The translations under genes and the position numbers were made by a program. From Arthrobacter sp. ZGTC131 (lineage in GTDB: Bacteria > Actinomycetota > Actinomycetes > Actinomycetales > Micrococcaceae), in NCBI RefSeq assembly GCF_002929275.1, contig NZ_PJIK01000001.1, forward strand, positions 1 to 64,000: a DNA stretch of 64,000 bases. Direction: 5' to 3'. Positions 38,021-46,946 of this stretch are shown here, one piece after another (within the stretch, counting starts at the first letter, position 1; each line of letters begins with the position of its first letter). The notes below the pieces were generated by a model. It saw nothing but the letters and a program-made list of their open reading frames with translations. It was not told where the DNA came from and did no database searches.

Positions 38021-39229
38021 ATGACAGAGACACTTCCGGCGCCCTGGCAGCGTGCGGCCATCGGTGCCAACCTCCTGGCGGCCGACGGAACCCTGGGCGT
38101 CACGATCTTCGAAGAGATGACCACCCTGGCCGTCCGGACCGGCGCCATCAACCTCGGCCAGGGATTCCCGGACGAAGACGGTCCGGCGGAAATCAAGGCA
38201 GCGGCCCAGGCCGCCATCGCCCGGGGTCTGAACCAGTACGCTCCCGGCAAGGGCATCCCGGAACTGCGCCAGGCCATCTCCGCGCACCAGAGCCGGTTCT
38301 ACGGGCTCGAGCCGGATCCCGACACGGAAATCATCGTCACCACCGGCGCCACCGAAGCGATCGCAGCCTCGCTGATGGCGTTCGTCGGCCCCGGGGACGA
38401 AGTCCTGACCTTCGAGCCCTTCTACGACTCGTACGGCGCCATCATCGGACTGTCCGGGGCCACCCACGTCACAGCGCCGCTGCTGGCCCCCGATTTCCTT
38501 CCCGATCCCGCAGCCCTCGAGGCGGCCTTCAGTGCCCGCACCAAGGTGGTGCTGCTGAACAATCCGCACAATCCCACCGGTGCCGTGTTTCCCCGGGAAG
38601 TCCTCCAGCGCGTCGTCGACCTCGCGCGAAAGCATGACGCGCTCATCATCACCGACGAAGTCTATGAGCACCTCACCTTCGGCGTGAGCCACGTCCCGGT
38701 GGCCACCCTGCCGGAAGCGGCGGACCGGACCATCACTATCTCCTCGGCCGGCAAGACGTTCTCGTTCACCGGCTGGAAGGTGGGCTGGCTGAGCGGGCCG
38801 CAGCACCTGGTGTCTGCCGTCCGGACTGTGAAGCAGTTCCTCACCTACAGTTCCGGCACTCCCTTCCAGAGTGCGATTGCGACCGGGCTCGCGCTGCCGG
38901 ATGCCTTTTATGACGGCATCTCCGCCACGCTCGAGAAAAAGCGGGACATCCTCAGCGACGGCCTCCGGGCAGCCGGGCTGGATGTGTTCATCCCGAACGG
39001 CACGTACTTCGTCAACGTCGACACCTCGCCGTTGGGGATCCTGGATTCCGTGGAGTTCGCCCGGCGCCTGCCGGCCCTGGTGGGCGTGGCTGCCATCCCC
39101 GTTCCCGTCTTCTGCCACCCGGAGGGCGCGGAAAGGACCCGGAGCCTGCTGCGGTTTGCCTTCTGCAAGAGGACCGAGGTCCTTGAGGAAGCGGCTTCCC
39201 GGCTGGCGACGCTCCGGGACAGGCTCTGA
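38021..39229 (+). CDS. Class I/II aminotransferase, DapC-like
   Basis: A 402-residue PLP-dependent fold-type I aminotransferase. INLGQGFPDEDGP, LNQYAPGKGIPELR, TTGATEAIAASL, NNPHNPTGAVF, ITDEVYEHLTF and the PLP Lys in SSAGKTFSFTGWKVGW are plain. The pattern resembles mycobacterial DapC (N-succinyl-diaminopimelate aminotransferase) and kynurenine aminotransferases; the true substrate cannot be settled by reading. It is followed two bases later by a spermidine-synthase-like gene, implying an operon. Confidence 0.88.
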   Translation: MTETLPAPWQRAAIGANLLAADGTLGVTIFEEMTTLAVRTGAINLGQGFPDEDGPAEIKAAAQAAIARGLNQYAPGKGIPELRQAISAHQSRFYGLEPDPDTEIIVTTGATEAIAASLMAFVGPGDEVLTFEPFYDSYGAIIGLSGATHVTAPLLAPDFLPDPAALEAAFSARTKVVLLNNPHNPTGAVFPREVLQRVVDLARKHDALIITDEVYEHLTFGVSHVPVATLPEAADRTITISSAGKTFSFTGWKVGWLSGPQHLVSAVRTVKQFLTYSSGTPFQSAIATGLALPDAFYDGISATLEKKRDILSDGLRAAGLDVFIPNGTYFVNVDTSPLGILDSVEFARRLPALVGVAAIPVPVFCHPEGAERTRSLLRFAFCKRTEVLEEAASRLATLRDRL

Positions 39230-39231
39230 CG

Positions 39232-40017
39232 GTGACTGAGGGCTCCCCGCCGGCCTCACGGTTCCTGCGGACCACCGGCCAGCATGCAGTCATAGAACCC
39301 GACACCTACACCGACGGCGGCTTTGTGCTCAGCATCGGCGGTGCGGAACAGTCTCACGTTGATCTGGCGGATCCCGAAGACATCTTCTACGAGTACCTCC
39401 GCCGGATCGGCCACATGGTGGACCTCGCCGCCCCTTGGGGTGAGCCGATCACCGCCCTGCACCTTGGCGCGGGCGCCCTGACCCTGGCCCGGTACATCCA
39501 GGCAACCCGCCCGGGATCGCTGCAGTACGCCGTGGAGCTGGAGCGTGAACTGCTGGACTTTGTGCTGGAGCAGCTGCCGCTGCCCGAGGGAACCCGGCTG
39601 CAAACGATCATCGGCGACGCCCGCGGCGCGCTGGCCGAGCTGCCCGCGGACCTCCGGTTCGACGTCGTCATCCTCGATATCTTCTCCGGCCCCGAGGCTC
39701 CCGAGCACCTCGCCTGCAAGGAGTTCTACGAGGAAGCCTCGGCCCTCCTGACGGAGCGGGGCGTGCTGATCGTGAACGTGGGTGACGAGCCGGGCCTGAC
39801 GCTGGTCCGCAGCCAGGTGGCGGCCCTGCGGCGGGTCATGACAGACGTCGCTGCCTTCGCCGAAGCCGGCATGTTCACGGGCGGGTTCCCGGGGAACATC
39901 ATCCTGACCGGCACCCGGAAACCCTGGCCGGCCGAATGGACCGCTGCACTGACGGCACGCGGGCCGCACCCGGCCAAGGTGCTGGCGGGGGTCGAACTGG
40001 ATCAGCTGTCCGCCTGA
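39232..40017 (+). CDS. Spermidine synthase-like methyltransferase-fold protein
   Basis: A 261-residue Rossmann-fold protein. LHLGAGALTLARY is the SAM-type glycine loop, ELERELLDFV the acidic second strand, and IIGDARGAL/DVVILDIFSGPEAPEHL the catalytic region of spermidine/spermine synthases. Gly-rich loop and Asp are intact, but the N-terminal half is shorter than in true SpeE, so it may be a relative with another substrate. Start GTG 39232 is two bases after the aminotransferase stop. Confidence 0.75.
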   Translation: MTEGSPPASRFLRTTGQHAVIEPDTYTDGGFVLSIGGAEQSHVDLADPEDIFYEYLRRIGHMVDLAAPWGEPITALHLGAGALTLARYIQATRPGSLQYAVELERELLDFVLEQLPLPEGTRLQTIIGDARGALAELPADLRFDVVILDIFSGPEAPEHLACKEFYEEASALLTERGVLIVNVGDEPGLTLVRSQVAALRRVMTDVAAFAEAGMFTGGFPGNIILTGTRKPWPAEWTAALTARGPHPAKVLAGVELDQLSA

Positions 40018-40030
40018 CGAGGTTCGGGAC

Positions 40031-40047
40031 GGGCCTGAGTCAGGCCC
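40031..40047. terminator. Short hairpin between convergent genes
   Basis: GGGCCTGA at 40031-40038 and TCAGGCCC at 40040-40047 form an 8-bp inverted repeat with a single-base centre between the convergent 39232-40017 gene and rsmD. No T-tract follows. It is a weak candidate. Confidence 0.4.
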
Positions 40048-40080
40048 GGCGTTGGGACGGGCTCGAGCGTTAAGTCGGGC

Positions 40081-40686
40081 TCAGTCCTCCGGCACGGGCC
40101 CGACGTCGACCTGCTGCCCGCTGGCCGGTTCGGCGAACCACAGCCGAGTCTCGCCGTACTTCTTCTCCGCAAACCGTTCCAGGCCTTCCGGCCACTCCGG
40201 CTCATGTGACCTTGATGACCGCTCCACCACCACCACGGCACCGGCTGCGAGGTGCGGGGCCAGCTTGCCCAGGACCGCGGCGAGCGCGGGCTGGTCCAGG
40301 GGGTAGGGCGGGTCCAGGAAGACGACGTCCCACTGGGTTTCTTCAGCCGTCCGGTCCAGGAAGGACTCAACCCGGGAACGATGCACGGTGACGGTTTTCC
40401 GCCCCAGGACGCCGTTGATCAGGTCCGCGTTCCGCTGGCAGACAGCGCTGGCTTTGGCATCGAATTCCACGAGGTCGACGGCGGCGGCCCCCCGGCTGGC
40501 GCTCTCCACGCCGAGCGACCCGGAACCGGCATAGAGGTCCAGCGCGCGCGAGCCGGCCAGGACGTCGAAGGCATCCAGCCGGGAAAACAGGGCTTCTTTG
40601 ACCCGGTCGGTCGTAGGACGCGTCATGGACCCGGGCACGCTGACAAGCGGTGTTCCCCCGGCTGCACCGGCCACAATCCGGCTCAT
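40081..40686 (-). CDS. rsmD: 16S rRNA m2G966 methyltransferase
   Basis: A 201-residue RsmD. SAM site LDLYAGSGSLGVESASRGA, catalytic VVFLDPPYPLDQP (DPPY). It methylates 16S rRNA in the 30S head. It lies 45 bases after recG, in the order recG-rsmD, typical for actinobacteria, where coaD usually follows; here coaD lies 2 kb away on the same strand, across two genes on the other strand. Confidence 0.94.
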   Translation of the reverse strand: MSRIVAGAAGGTPLVSVPGSMTRPTTDRVKEALFSRLDAFDVLAGSRALDLYAGSGSLGVESASRGAAAVDLVEFDAKASAVCQRNADLINGVLGRKTVTVHRSRVESFLDRTAEETQWDVVFLDPPYPLDQPALAAVLGKLAPHLAAGAVVVVERSSRSHEPEWPEGLERFAEKKYGETRLWFAEPASGQQVDVGPVPED

Positions 40687-40731
40687 GCCGTAACCCGATG
40701 TCCGGCGCGGTCCGCCGGGACGTCCATGATG

Positions 40732-42990
40732 CTAGCCGCGTTCAAGGAACGCCTCCTTCTCGGGGTTCAGGTAGTCGTCGATGGCCTCGGCCAGAGCCGG
40801 GTGGTCCAGCAGCGACGGGTCGCCGGCCACAATCTCCTGGGCGTCCTGCCGGGCGCGGGCAATGATGTCCTCGTGTTCCAGGACCCTGAGCAGCTTCAGC
40901 GTGGACCGGCCGCCACTCTGCGAGGCGCCGAGGATGTCGCCTTCGCGGCGCAGCTTCAGGTCCTCTTGGGACAGCTCAAAGCCGTCGGTGGTGGCGGCCA
41001 CGGCATCCAGCCGGCGGCGGCTCGGATGGCCGGGTTCCAGCGTCGTCACCAGCAGGCACGTGCCCGGCAGGCCTCCCCGGCCAACGCGGCCGCGGAGCTG
41101 ATGGAGCTGCGAAATGCCGAACCGGTCCGCGTCCAGGATGACCATCAGCGTGGCGTTGTGCACGTCCACGCCCACCTCGATCACCGTGGTGGAAACAAGC
41201 AGCTTGGTCTTGTTGGCCGTGAACGATGCCATGGTCTCGGATTTCAGCGCAGGATCCTGGCGCCCGTGGAGCGGGGCCAGCGGAATCCCGGTCAGCGACG
41301 GTTCCTCACTAAGGTGCTCGACGACGGCGGTCACCGACGCCAGTTCGCGCGCCGGGCCGTCCCCCTCCAGTTCCCCGGGGGCGGGTTCCGCCTCACCGGG
41401 ACTGAAGTCGCCGTCGTCGTCCGTCCCGATCTTCGGGCACACGACGTACACCTGGTGCCCGGCGTCGATCTCTTCCCGTGACCGCGACCAGATCCGCCCG
41501 GCCCAGGCAGGATTCTCCGCGAGGCCCACGACGTGCGTGGTGATGGGAGCCCGGCCGGCCGGCAGTTCGTCCAGCACGGAGGTTTCAAGGTCGCCGAAAA
41601 CGGTCATGGCCACGGTCCTGGGGATGGGGGTGGCCGTCATGACCAGCAGGTGCGGCGGCTTGCTGGCCTTGGATCGCAGGGCATCGCGCTGCTCCACGCC
41701 GAAGCGGTGCTGTTCGTCCACAACAATGAGGCCGAGGTCATAGAAGGACACGTTGTCGCTCAGCAGGGCGTGCGTGCCGATGACTATCCCGGCAGTGCCA
41801 GACGCGGCATCCAGCAGTGCCTGCTTGCGTGCCGTCGTCGGCATGGACCCGGTGAGCAGGCTGACCTGGACGCTGTGGTCGCCGGCGCCGCCCAGCAGTC
41901 CGTCCCGGGCGAGCGTGCCGAGCGTCCGCCGGATGGAGTCGAAATGCTGCGCGGCCAGAACTTCCGTGGGTGCCAGGAGGGCGGCCTGTCCCCCGGCGTC
42001 GACAACCTGCAGCATGGCGCGGAGCGCCACGATGGTCTTGCCCGAGCCCACCTCGCCCTGGAGCAGCCGGTTCATGGGTCCGTCCTGGGACAGTTCGCCG
42101 GAAAGCGTCTTGCCCACGGCGGCCTGCCCCGCGGTCAGCGTGAACGGCAGCTGGCGGTCGAAGGCCGCCAGGAGTCCGTCGGGCACCGGACGCCGGGCCG
42201 TTGCTTCCTCCGAGGCCAGCTGGGCGCGGCGGCGCGCCAAGGCGGACTGCAGGACCAGCGCCTCCTGGTAGCGGAACCGGTCCCTGGCCTTGCGCCAGTC
42301 CTCGGGCGTTTGCGGCGCGTGGATCAGGCGGTAGGCCTGCGGCATCGGCAGGAACTTCTCGCGGGCTGAAATGGCCGCGGGCAGCGGATCCTGCAGGGCG
42401 TCCAGGTCCACGGTGTCCAGCAGGGTGGAGATGACCTTCTGGATGGACCAGCTGGTGAGTTTGGCGGTTGCCGGATACACGGGGATGGGCATGGCCGCGA
42501 GCTTTTCCGGATCCATGCCGGGGGTGTCCGGGTCCTCGTCCAGCAGCAGGAAATCGGGGTTGGTCAGGCCGAGCGATCCCGCGAAACGGGTGACCTTTCC
42601 GGAAAACATGGCCCGGCGTCCGGGCTGGAGCTCAGCCTTGGCCCGGAATCCGTTGAAGAAGCTGATCTTGAGCGTTCCCGGCAGGGCCGAGCCCTGCTGC
42701 CTCGGACCGCCGGAGTGCGCCCCGGCGTCGTCGGAAATCACGACGTCGGTGATGGAGCCCCGCCGGGCGCGCATCTGGCGTGTGCTGTTCGAGAGGACGC
42801 GGGCAATGAGCGTCACTTCCTCGTCCAGCGGGACCTCGCTGATGGGCGTGAGCTCGCCCCGGCTGAGGTATCGGCGCGGAAAGTAGTTGAGCAGGCCGCC
42901 AACCGTGGTGATGCCCAGATGTTTTTCGACGACGGCCGCGGAACGCTTGCCGATCCTGCGCTCCAGGCCGAGTTCCAGCTCGGTGTTCAT
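40732..42990 (-). CDS. recG: ATP-dependent DNA helicase RecG
   Basis: A 752-residue RecG that remodels stalled forks and branched DNA. The N-terminal wedge domain includes an OB fold; the helicase motor has GEVGSGKTIVAL (Walker A), VDEQHRFGVEQRD (DEQH) and QLRGRVGRGG. Its ATG overlaps the DAK2 gene stop by ATGA, so translation is coupled. Somewhat longer than the E. coli enzyme because of an insert in the wedge (SGGPRQQGSAL). Confidence 0.95.
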   Translation of the reverse strand: MNTELELGLERRIGKRSAAVVEKHLGITTVGGLLNYFPRRYLSRGELTPISEVPLDEEVTLIARVLSNSTRQMRARRGSITDVVISDDAGAHSGGPRQQGSALPGTLKISFFNGFRAKAELQPGRRAMFSGKVTRFAGSLGLTNPDFLLLDEDPDTPGMDPEKLAAMPIPVYPATAKLTSWSIQKVISTLLDTVDLDALQDPLPAAISAREKFLPMPQAYRLIHAPQTPEDWRKARDRFRYQEALVLQSALARRRAQLASEEATARRPVPDGLLAAFDRQLPFTLTAGQAAVGKTLSGELSQDGPMNRLLQGEVGSGKTIVALRAMLQVVDAGGQAALLAPTEVLAAQHFDSIRRTLGTLARDGLLGGAGDHSVQVSLLTGSMPTTARKQALLDAASGTAGIVIGTHALLSDNVSFYDLGLIVVDEQHRFGVEQRDALRSKASKPPHLLVMTATPIPRTVAMTVFGDLETSVLDELPAGRAPITTHVVGLAENPAWAGRIWSRSREEIDAGHQVYVVCPKIGTDDDGDFSPGEAEPAPGELEGDGPARELASVTAVVEHLSEEPSLTGIPLAPLHGRQDPALKSETMASFTANKTKLLVSTTVIEVGVDVHNATLMVILDADRFGISQLHQLRGRVGRGGLPGTCLLVTTLEPGHPSRRRLDAVAATTDGFELSQEDLKLRREGDILGASQSGGRSTLKLLRVLEHEDIIARARQDAQEIVAGDPSLLDHPALAEAIDDYLNPEKEAFLERG

Positions 42991-44099
42991 CGTCCGTCGT
43001 GGCTCCCGGCCTCGGCTTCCACCGGATTGGGGTCCCGCGGAATCGCCAGTTCGCTGACGGACACCTCTGCAGGCTCTCCGAGTGAACTGATGGTCTCCAG
43101 CGCCGGGCCCGAATCCATGACGTGGACGTGGACCCGCCAGCGGTACCGGCCGTCCGAGTCCGGGGAGGGGCCCACCTGGCTCATGATCACGGAATCACCA
43201 AGTTCATCCAGGCGCTGCCTGAGCATGGCGGCGTCCAGCGGCGACAGGCTGATGGTGCACATGACCTCCACGCCGTCGTCGTCCGGCATGTCGGTGTGGA
43301 TATGCGGATCCTGCAGATCGTAGCCGTGCAGGCCGTCCAAGAGTTCGCTCTGGAGCTCCACCCCCAGCACCGCCGACCGCAGGCAGTCAAGGATCAGGAG
43401 CATGCCCACGCCGCCGGCGTCCACGACGTGTGCCGCCTGCAGCGCATCCAGCTGCCCTTCGGTGCGGATCACCGCCTCAAGCGCTGCTTCGACCGCGGCG
43501 TCCAAGGCCAGGCCCAGCGCATAGTTGCTGTCATTGCCGTTCTGGCCGGCGTCGACGGCGGCGGCAGCCCGTGCGGCCGCCTCCATGACCGAGAGCATGG
43601 TGCCGGGAACGGGATCGCTGAGCGCCGACCATGCCCGGATCTGTGCCCGGTTGAGCGCGGCGGCGAGCGAGTTTGCCGTAAGCCTGGTGTGCCCGGCCAA
43701 CGGTTCGGCGGCCGCACACAGGAACACGGAGAACAGCGTCCCCGAGTTTCCCCTGGCCTGCTCCATGGCCGCCTCTCCGGCCTTGGCCAGGACGGCACCG
43801 ACATCATTCTGTGCGGGGTCAGGGGCCTGGCGAGGGCCGGGCGTCCGGGCGGGGACAGGGACCTGCGCGGGGGTCGGCGTACGGGCGGGGGCCTGGACCT
43901 GCGCGGGGGTCGGCGCGGCGTCCTGGAGCGAACGTGCGGCCGCCCTCACCGTGAGGTAGAGGTTGGTGCCGGTGTCGCCGTCAGCAACCGGGAAGATGTT
44001 AATCGCATTAAGGCGGTCGCTGTGGTTGCCCAGGGCGGTCTCGGCCTTGCCCAACCACCGCTTCATCGCTTGCGCGTTCGCGGCAATCTTAATCTGCAA
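42987..44099 (-). CDS. DAK2-domain (DhaL/FakA-like) protein
   Basis: A 370-residue protein with an N-terminal DhaL-type kinase domain: NIFPVADGDTGTNLYLT (Mg/ATP Asp residues), QARGNSGTLFSVFLCAA and GLALDAAVEAALEAV. The family includes fatty acid kinase FakA; here the C-terminal DegV-like part is short (members often exceed 500 residues). Residues 63-97 are a low-complexity Pro/Ala/Thr insert of three 12-residue repeats. The TTG start at 44099 overlaps the thiL 3' end by 11 bases; recG follows by ATGA. No FakB partner is in the window. Confidence 0.78.
   Translation of the reverse strand: MQIKIAANAQAMKRWLGKAETALGNHSDRLNAINIFPVADGDTGTNLYLTVRAAARSLQDAAPTPAQVQAPARTPTPAQVPVPARTPGPRQAPDPAQNDVGAVLAKAGEAAMEQARGNSGTLFSVFLCAAAEPLAGHTRLTANSLAAALNRAQIRAWSALSDPVPGTMLSVMEAAARAAAAVDAGQNGNDSNYALGLALDAAVEAALEAVIRTEGQLDALQAAHVVDAGGVGMLLILDCLRSAVLGVELQSELLDGLHGYDLQDPHIHTDMPDDDGVEVMCTISLSPLDAAMLRQRLDELGDSVIMSQVGPSPDSDGRYRWRVHVHVMDSGPALETISSLGEPAEVSVSELAIPRDPNPVEAEAGSHDGR
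43809..43913. repeat. 36-bp in-frame tandem repeat in DAK2 gene
   Basis: About three copies of a 36-bp unit encode 12-residue Pro/Ala/Thr repeats (PTPAQVQAPART, PTPAQVPVPART, PGPRQAPDPAQ). A 21-base core recurs exactly at 43859-43879 and 43895-43915. Confidence 0.85.
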
Positions 44100-45114
44100 A
44101 GTGATCCCATCCCACGGAGTCAGCGGGCCGGCCCGCGATTGTCACGCCTGCCGTTTCATCTGCACCGCAGGCCTGTACTGAGCCTATCCCAGCGAAGCCC
44201 GGGGGCAGCTGTATGCCGGCGGGGAAAGTGGCGAGCAGGCCGTGGTCCTCGCCGCCGCCCAGGACCCATTCCAGCGGGTCCGCGTTCAGGATTCCGGCTG
44301 CCGGCTGCAGGGGTGCGGCCAGCAGCTTCAGCGCCCGTGGGTCAAGGTCCAGCACGACATTGCTGGCCAAGGCGAGCCGCGTGCCGTCCCGCACCAGCCC
44401 GTCCGAGATGTCCATCATGGCAGTGGCGCCGGATGTCCGGGCGAGCGGGCCGGCATCCAGCGGCGGCTCGGGACGGCACTGAAGGTCCAGGAGGGAGCGC
44501 AGTTCCGGGGTCAGGGAACCCACCGGATGCTCCGACTCCAGCAGGGCCAGGCCAGCCGCGGCCGCGCCCGCCCGCCCTGCGATGGCCAAGACGTCTCCGG
44601 CCCGTGCTCCGGACCTCAGCACCGGCTGTCCGCCGCTGAGCGTCCCGAGGACGGCAACGGTGACGGAAAGTTCGCGGCCGCGGCCAAGATCGCCGCCCGC
44701 CACGGAGCACGCCCCCGCCCCGAGCTTGCCCATGGCGGCGGCGAGTCCGTCCGCGAGGTCCTCGAACCACTCCACGGGGGTCTCGGCCGGCATGGTGAGG
44801 CTGACCACCATCGAGGTTGCGGACGCGCCCATAGCGTTGATGTCGCTGAGGTTCTGGGCTGCCGCCTTCCAGCCCACGTCATAGCCGGTGGTGCGGTAAC
44901 CGTTGTTCCACTGCAGCCGGAAATCCTGGTCCTGCACCTGGGTGTCGATGCTGATGACTGTCCGGCCGTCAGGGACGGCAACGATGGCGGCGTCATCACC
45001 GGGCCCCAGCAGCACAGCGGCGCTGTGCAGGGCGCTCAGTTCCAGGCGCGGGAAGATCCGGGCCAGAAGCTCGGCTTCGGACAGTTCGGCGACGGTCAGT
45101 GGTGTTTGTGGCAC
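44089..45114 (-). CDS. thiL: Thiamine-monophosphate kinase
   Basis: A 341-residue ThiL that phosphorylates TMP to thiamine diphosphate, the ligand of the riboswitch before thiC. PurM/AIR-synthase fold: LGPGDDAAIVAVP, TGYDVGWKAAAQNLSDINAMGA, VAGGDLGRGRELSV, MMDISDGLVRDG, VLGGGEDHGLLATF. The start is GTG (45112-45114). It leads the thiL-DAK2-recG run. Confidence 0.93.
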   Translation of the reverse strand: MPQTPLTVAELSEAELLARIFPRLELSALHSAAVLLGPGDDAAIVAVPDGRTVISIDTQVQDQDFRLQWNNGYRTTGYDVGWKAAAQNLSDINAMGASATSMVVSLTMPAETPVEWFEDLADGLAAAMGKLGAGACSVAGGDLGRGRELSVTVAVLGTLSGGQPVLRSGARAGDVLAIAGRAGAAAAGLALLESEHPVGSLTPELRSLLDLQCRPEPPLDAGPLARTSGATAMMDISDGLVRDGTRLALASNVVLDLDPRALKLLAAPLQPAAGILNADPLEWVLGGGEDHGLLATFPAGIQLPPGFAGIGSVQACGADETAGVTIAGRPADSVGWDHFAD

Positions 45115-45217
45115 GCCACTACGCTACCGCCACGGACCGACATTGTTTCCCTGATGGCATTCCGGCCGGCTTTTCCGCACGTCAGGACGCCCGCCGACGG
45201 GGCGATAGGCTTAATGT

Positions 45218-45721
45218 ATGCACCGCCTCCGCACCCCCAACCCCGTCCGACGGCTTAAGATTGCGGCCGCTGTGGCCGTCACGGGACTGGCGCTGGGCGG
45301 CTGCTCCCCCGCCGTCGACGTTCCCCCTGCCGCGGACGCGGCGAATCCCGCCTGCGCCCCCATGATGGTGGCGCTGCCCGACGCCATTGGCGATGCAGGC
45401 CTCCGCAAGACGAACAGCCAGGCAACCGCCGCCTGGGGCGATCCTTCGCGCGTGATCCTGCGATGCGGCGTCAACGTTCCCGGGCCCACGACGGACCGGT
45501 GCGTCAGTGTCAACGATGTGGACTGGGTCATCAAAGAGGGAAACCCGGTGTGGACGCTGACCACCTTCGGCCGGGAGCCCGCCACCGAGATCCTGATGGA
45601 TCCGAACAAGATCAGCTCCGCCACGGTGCTGGCCGACCTTTCCGCTGCGGCAGCCAAGATCAAGGCAAGCCGTAACTGCGTCGGCCAGGAGGATCTCCAG
45701 AACCTGCCGTCGAGCAAGTAG
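45218..45721 (+). CDS. DUF3515 family lipoprotein
   Basis: A 167-residue exported protein of the actinobacterial DUF3515 family. The signal peptide (residues ~12-29) ends in a lipobox LALGGC, so it should be diacylated at Cys29 and anchored to the outside of the membrane. The remainder (RVILRCGVNVPGPTTDRC; KASRNCVGQ) has four Cys that may form disulfides. Divergent from thiL. Function unknown; it is often found beside thiL/ddl in actinobacteria. Confidence 0.85.
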   Translation: MHRLRTPNPVRRLKIAAAVAVTGLALGGCSPAVDVPPAADAANPACAPMMVALPDAIGDAGLRKTNSQATAAWGDPSRVILRCGVNVPGPTTDRCVSVNDVDWVIKEGNPVWTLTTFGREPATEILMDPNKISSATVLADLSAAAAKIKASRNCVGQEDLQNLPSSK

Positions 45722-45768
45722 GGCTCGACCGCCTCGACCGGTGAACCGGGCTCGGCCAGCGGTAACTC

Positions 45769-46944
45769 CTAGCGGAGGCCGGTCTTGCGGTTCAGGGCCA
45801 GGTGGATCAGTTCGTCGATCAGTTCCGCGTAGCTCAGCCCTGAGGCCGCCCACATCTGCGGATACATGCTTTTCGGCGTGAACCCGGGCATCGTGTTGAT
45901 TTCGTTGATGATGAGTGCGCCGTCGGCCGTGTAGAAGAAGTCCACCCGGCTCAGCCCCTCGGCCCCGACGGCGTCGAACGCCACCGCGGCGAGCTCGCGG
46001 ACCCTGGCAATCGCCTCGTCCGGCATGTCCGCGGGGCAGCTGAGCGCGGCCGCGTCATCCACGTACTTGGCATTGAAATCGTAGAATTCGTGCTCGCCGC
46101 CGGCAACGGAGATCTCACCCGGCAGCGACGTCCGCGGCGCGTCCGAGCCGCGGCCTTCCAGCACCGCGCACTCGATCTCCCGGCCCACGATGCCGGCCTC
46201 GATGACCAGCTTCGGATCGTGCTCCCTGGCAGCCTCGATCGCGGCGTCAAGGTCCTCGAGGGAGTCCAATTTGGAGATGCCCATGGACGATCCCGCACGC
46301 GCAGGCTTGACGAACACCGGGAACCCGAGCAGATCAACGCGCTTGCGCACAGACTCGGGATCGTTGCGCCACTGCCGGTCCGTAACCGCAATGTACGGGC
46401 CCACCCGCAGTCCAGCGGCCTCGAAGACCACCTTCATGAAGTGCTTGTCCATGCCCACGGCCGATGCCAGGACTCCGGCGCCCACGTAGCGGGTATCGGA
46501 CAGTTCCAGGAGGCCCTGGATGGTCCCGTCCTCGCCGAACGGGCCGTGCAGCAGCGGGAAGACAACGTCAACGGTGCCCAGTTCCTGCGGCACCTCGTTG
46601 GGGGACGCCACAATCAGCTGGTGTTCCCCGCCGATTTCCGCCAAGGTCACCGTCTGGGGCGACGGCGCAACTTCAGGCAACAAGGATGAGGACAGCGACC
46701 ACTGCCCGGTGTCCCCTGCCGCGAGGACCCACTGGCCGGACTTGGCGATTCCGATGGGGATCACATCGTATTTTTCCCGGTCAATGGCGCCCAGCACGCC
46801 GGCCGCGGTGACGCAGCTGACCGCGTGCTCGCTCGAGCGCCCGCCGAAGAGGACGGCGACTCGGGGCTTGCCTTGGGTTGGTTTGCCCTGGGTCGTCTTG
46901 CTCTGGGTTGACTCGTCCGCTGCGGTCAAGTTTTCTTCCGACAC
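45769..46944 (-). CDS. ddl: D-alanine-D-alanine ligase
   Basis: A 391-residue ATP-grasp enzyme making D-Ala-D-Ala for peptidoglycan. FGGRSSEHAVSCVTA, LLHGPFGEDGTIQG, PVFVKPARAGSSMGISK and IINEINTMPGF are intact; the omega-loop EFYDFNAKYVDDAA carries the DFxxKY-like motif typical of D-Ala-D-Ala (not D-lactate) ligases. The N terminus has an extra low-complexity STQSKTTQGKPTQGKP leader. Start GTG 46944. It follows gpsA by 2 bases. Confidence 0.94.
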   Translation of the reverse strand: MSEENLTAADESTQSKTTQGKPTQGKPRVAVLFGGRSSEHAVSCVTAAGVLGAIDREKYDVIPIGIAKSGQWVLAAGDTGQWSLSSSLLPEVAPSPQTVTLAEIGGEHQLIVASPNEVPQELGTVDVVFPLLHGPFGEDGTIQGLLELSDTRYVGAGVLASAVGMDKHFMKVVFEAAGLRVGPYIAVTDRQWRNDPESVRKRVDLLGFPVFVKPARAGSSMGISKLDSLEDLDAAIEAAREHDPKLVIEAGIVGREIECAVLEGRGSDAPRTSLPGEISVAGGEHEFYDFNAKYVDDAAALSCPADMPDEAIARVRELAAVAFDAVGAEGLSRVDFFYTADGALIINEINTMPGFTPKSMYPQMWAASGLSYAELIDELIHLALNRKTGLR

Positions 46945-46946
46945 TG

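Noticed and set aside
37976-39259. 427-codon minus-strand frame opposite the aminotransferase
   Set aside because: Mirror frame of a gene with every PLP-family motif; Gly/Arg/His-rich composition.
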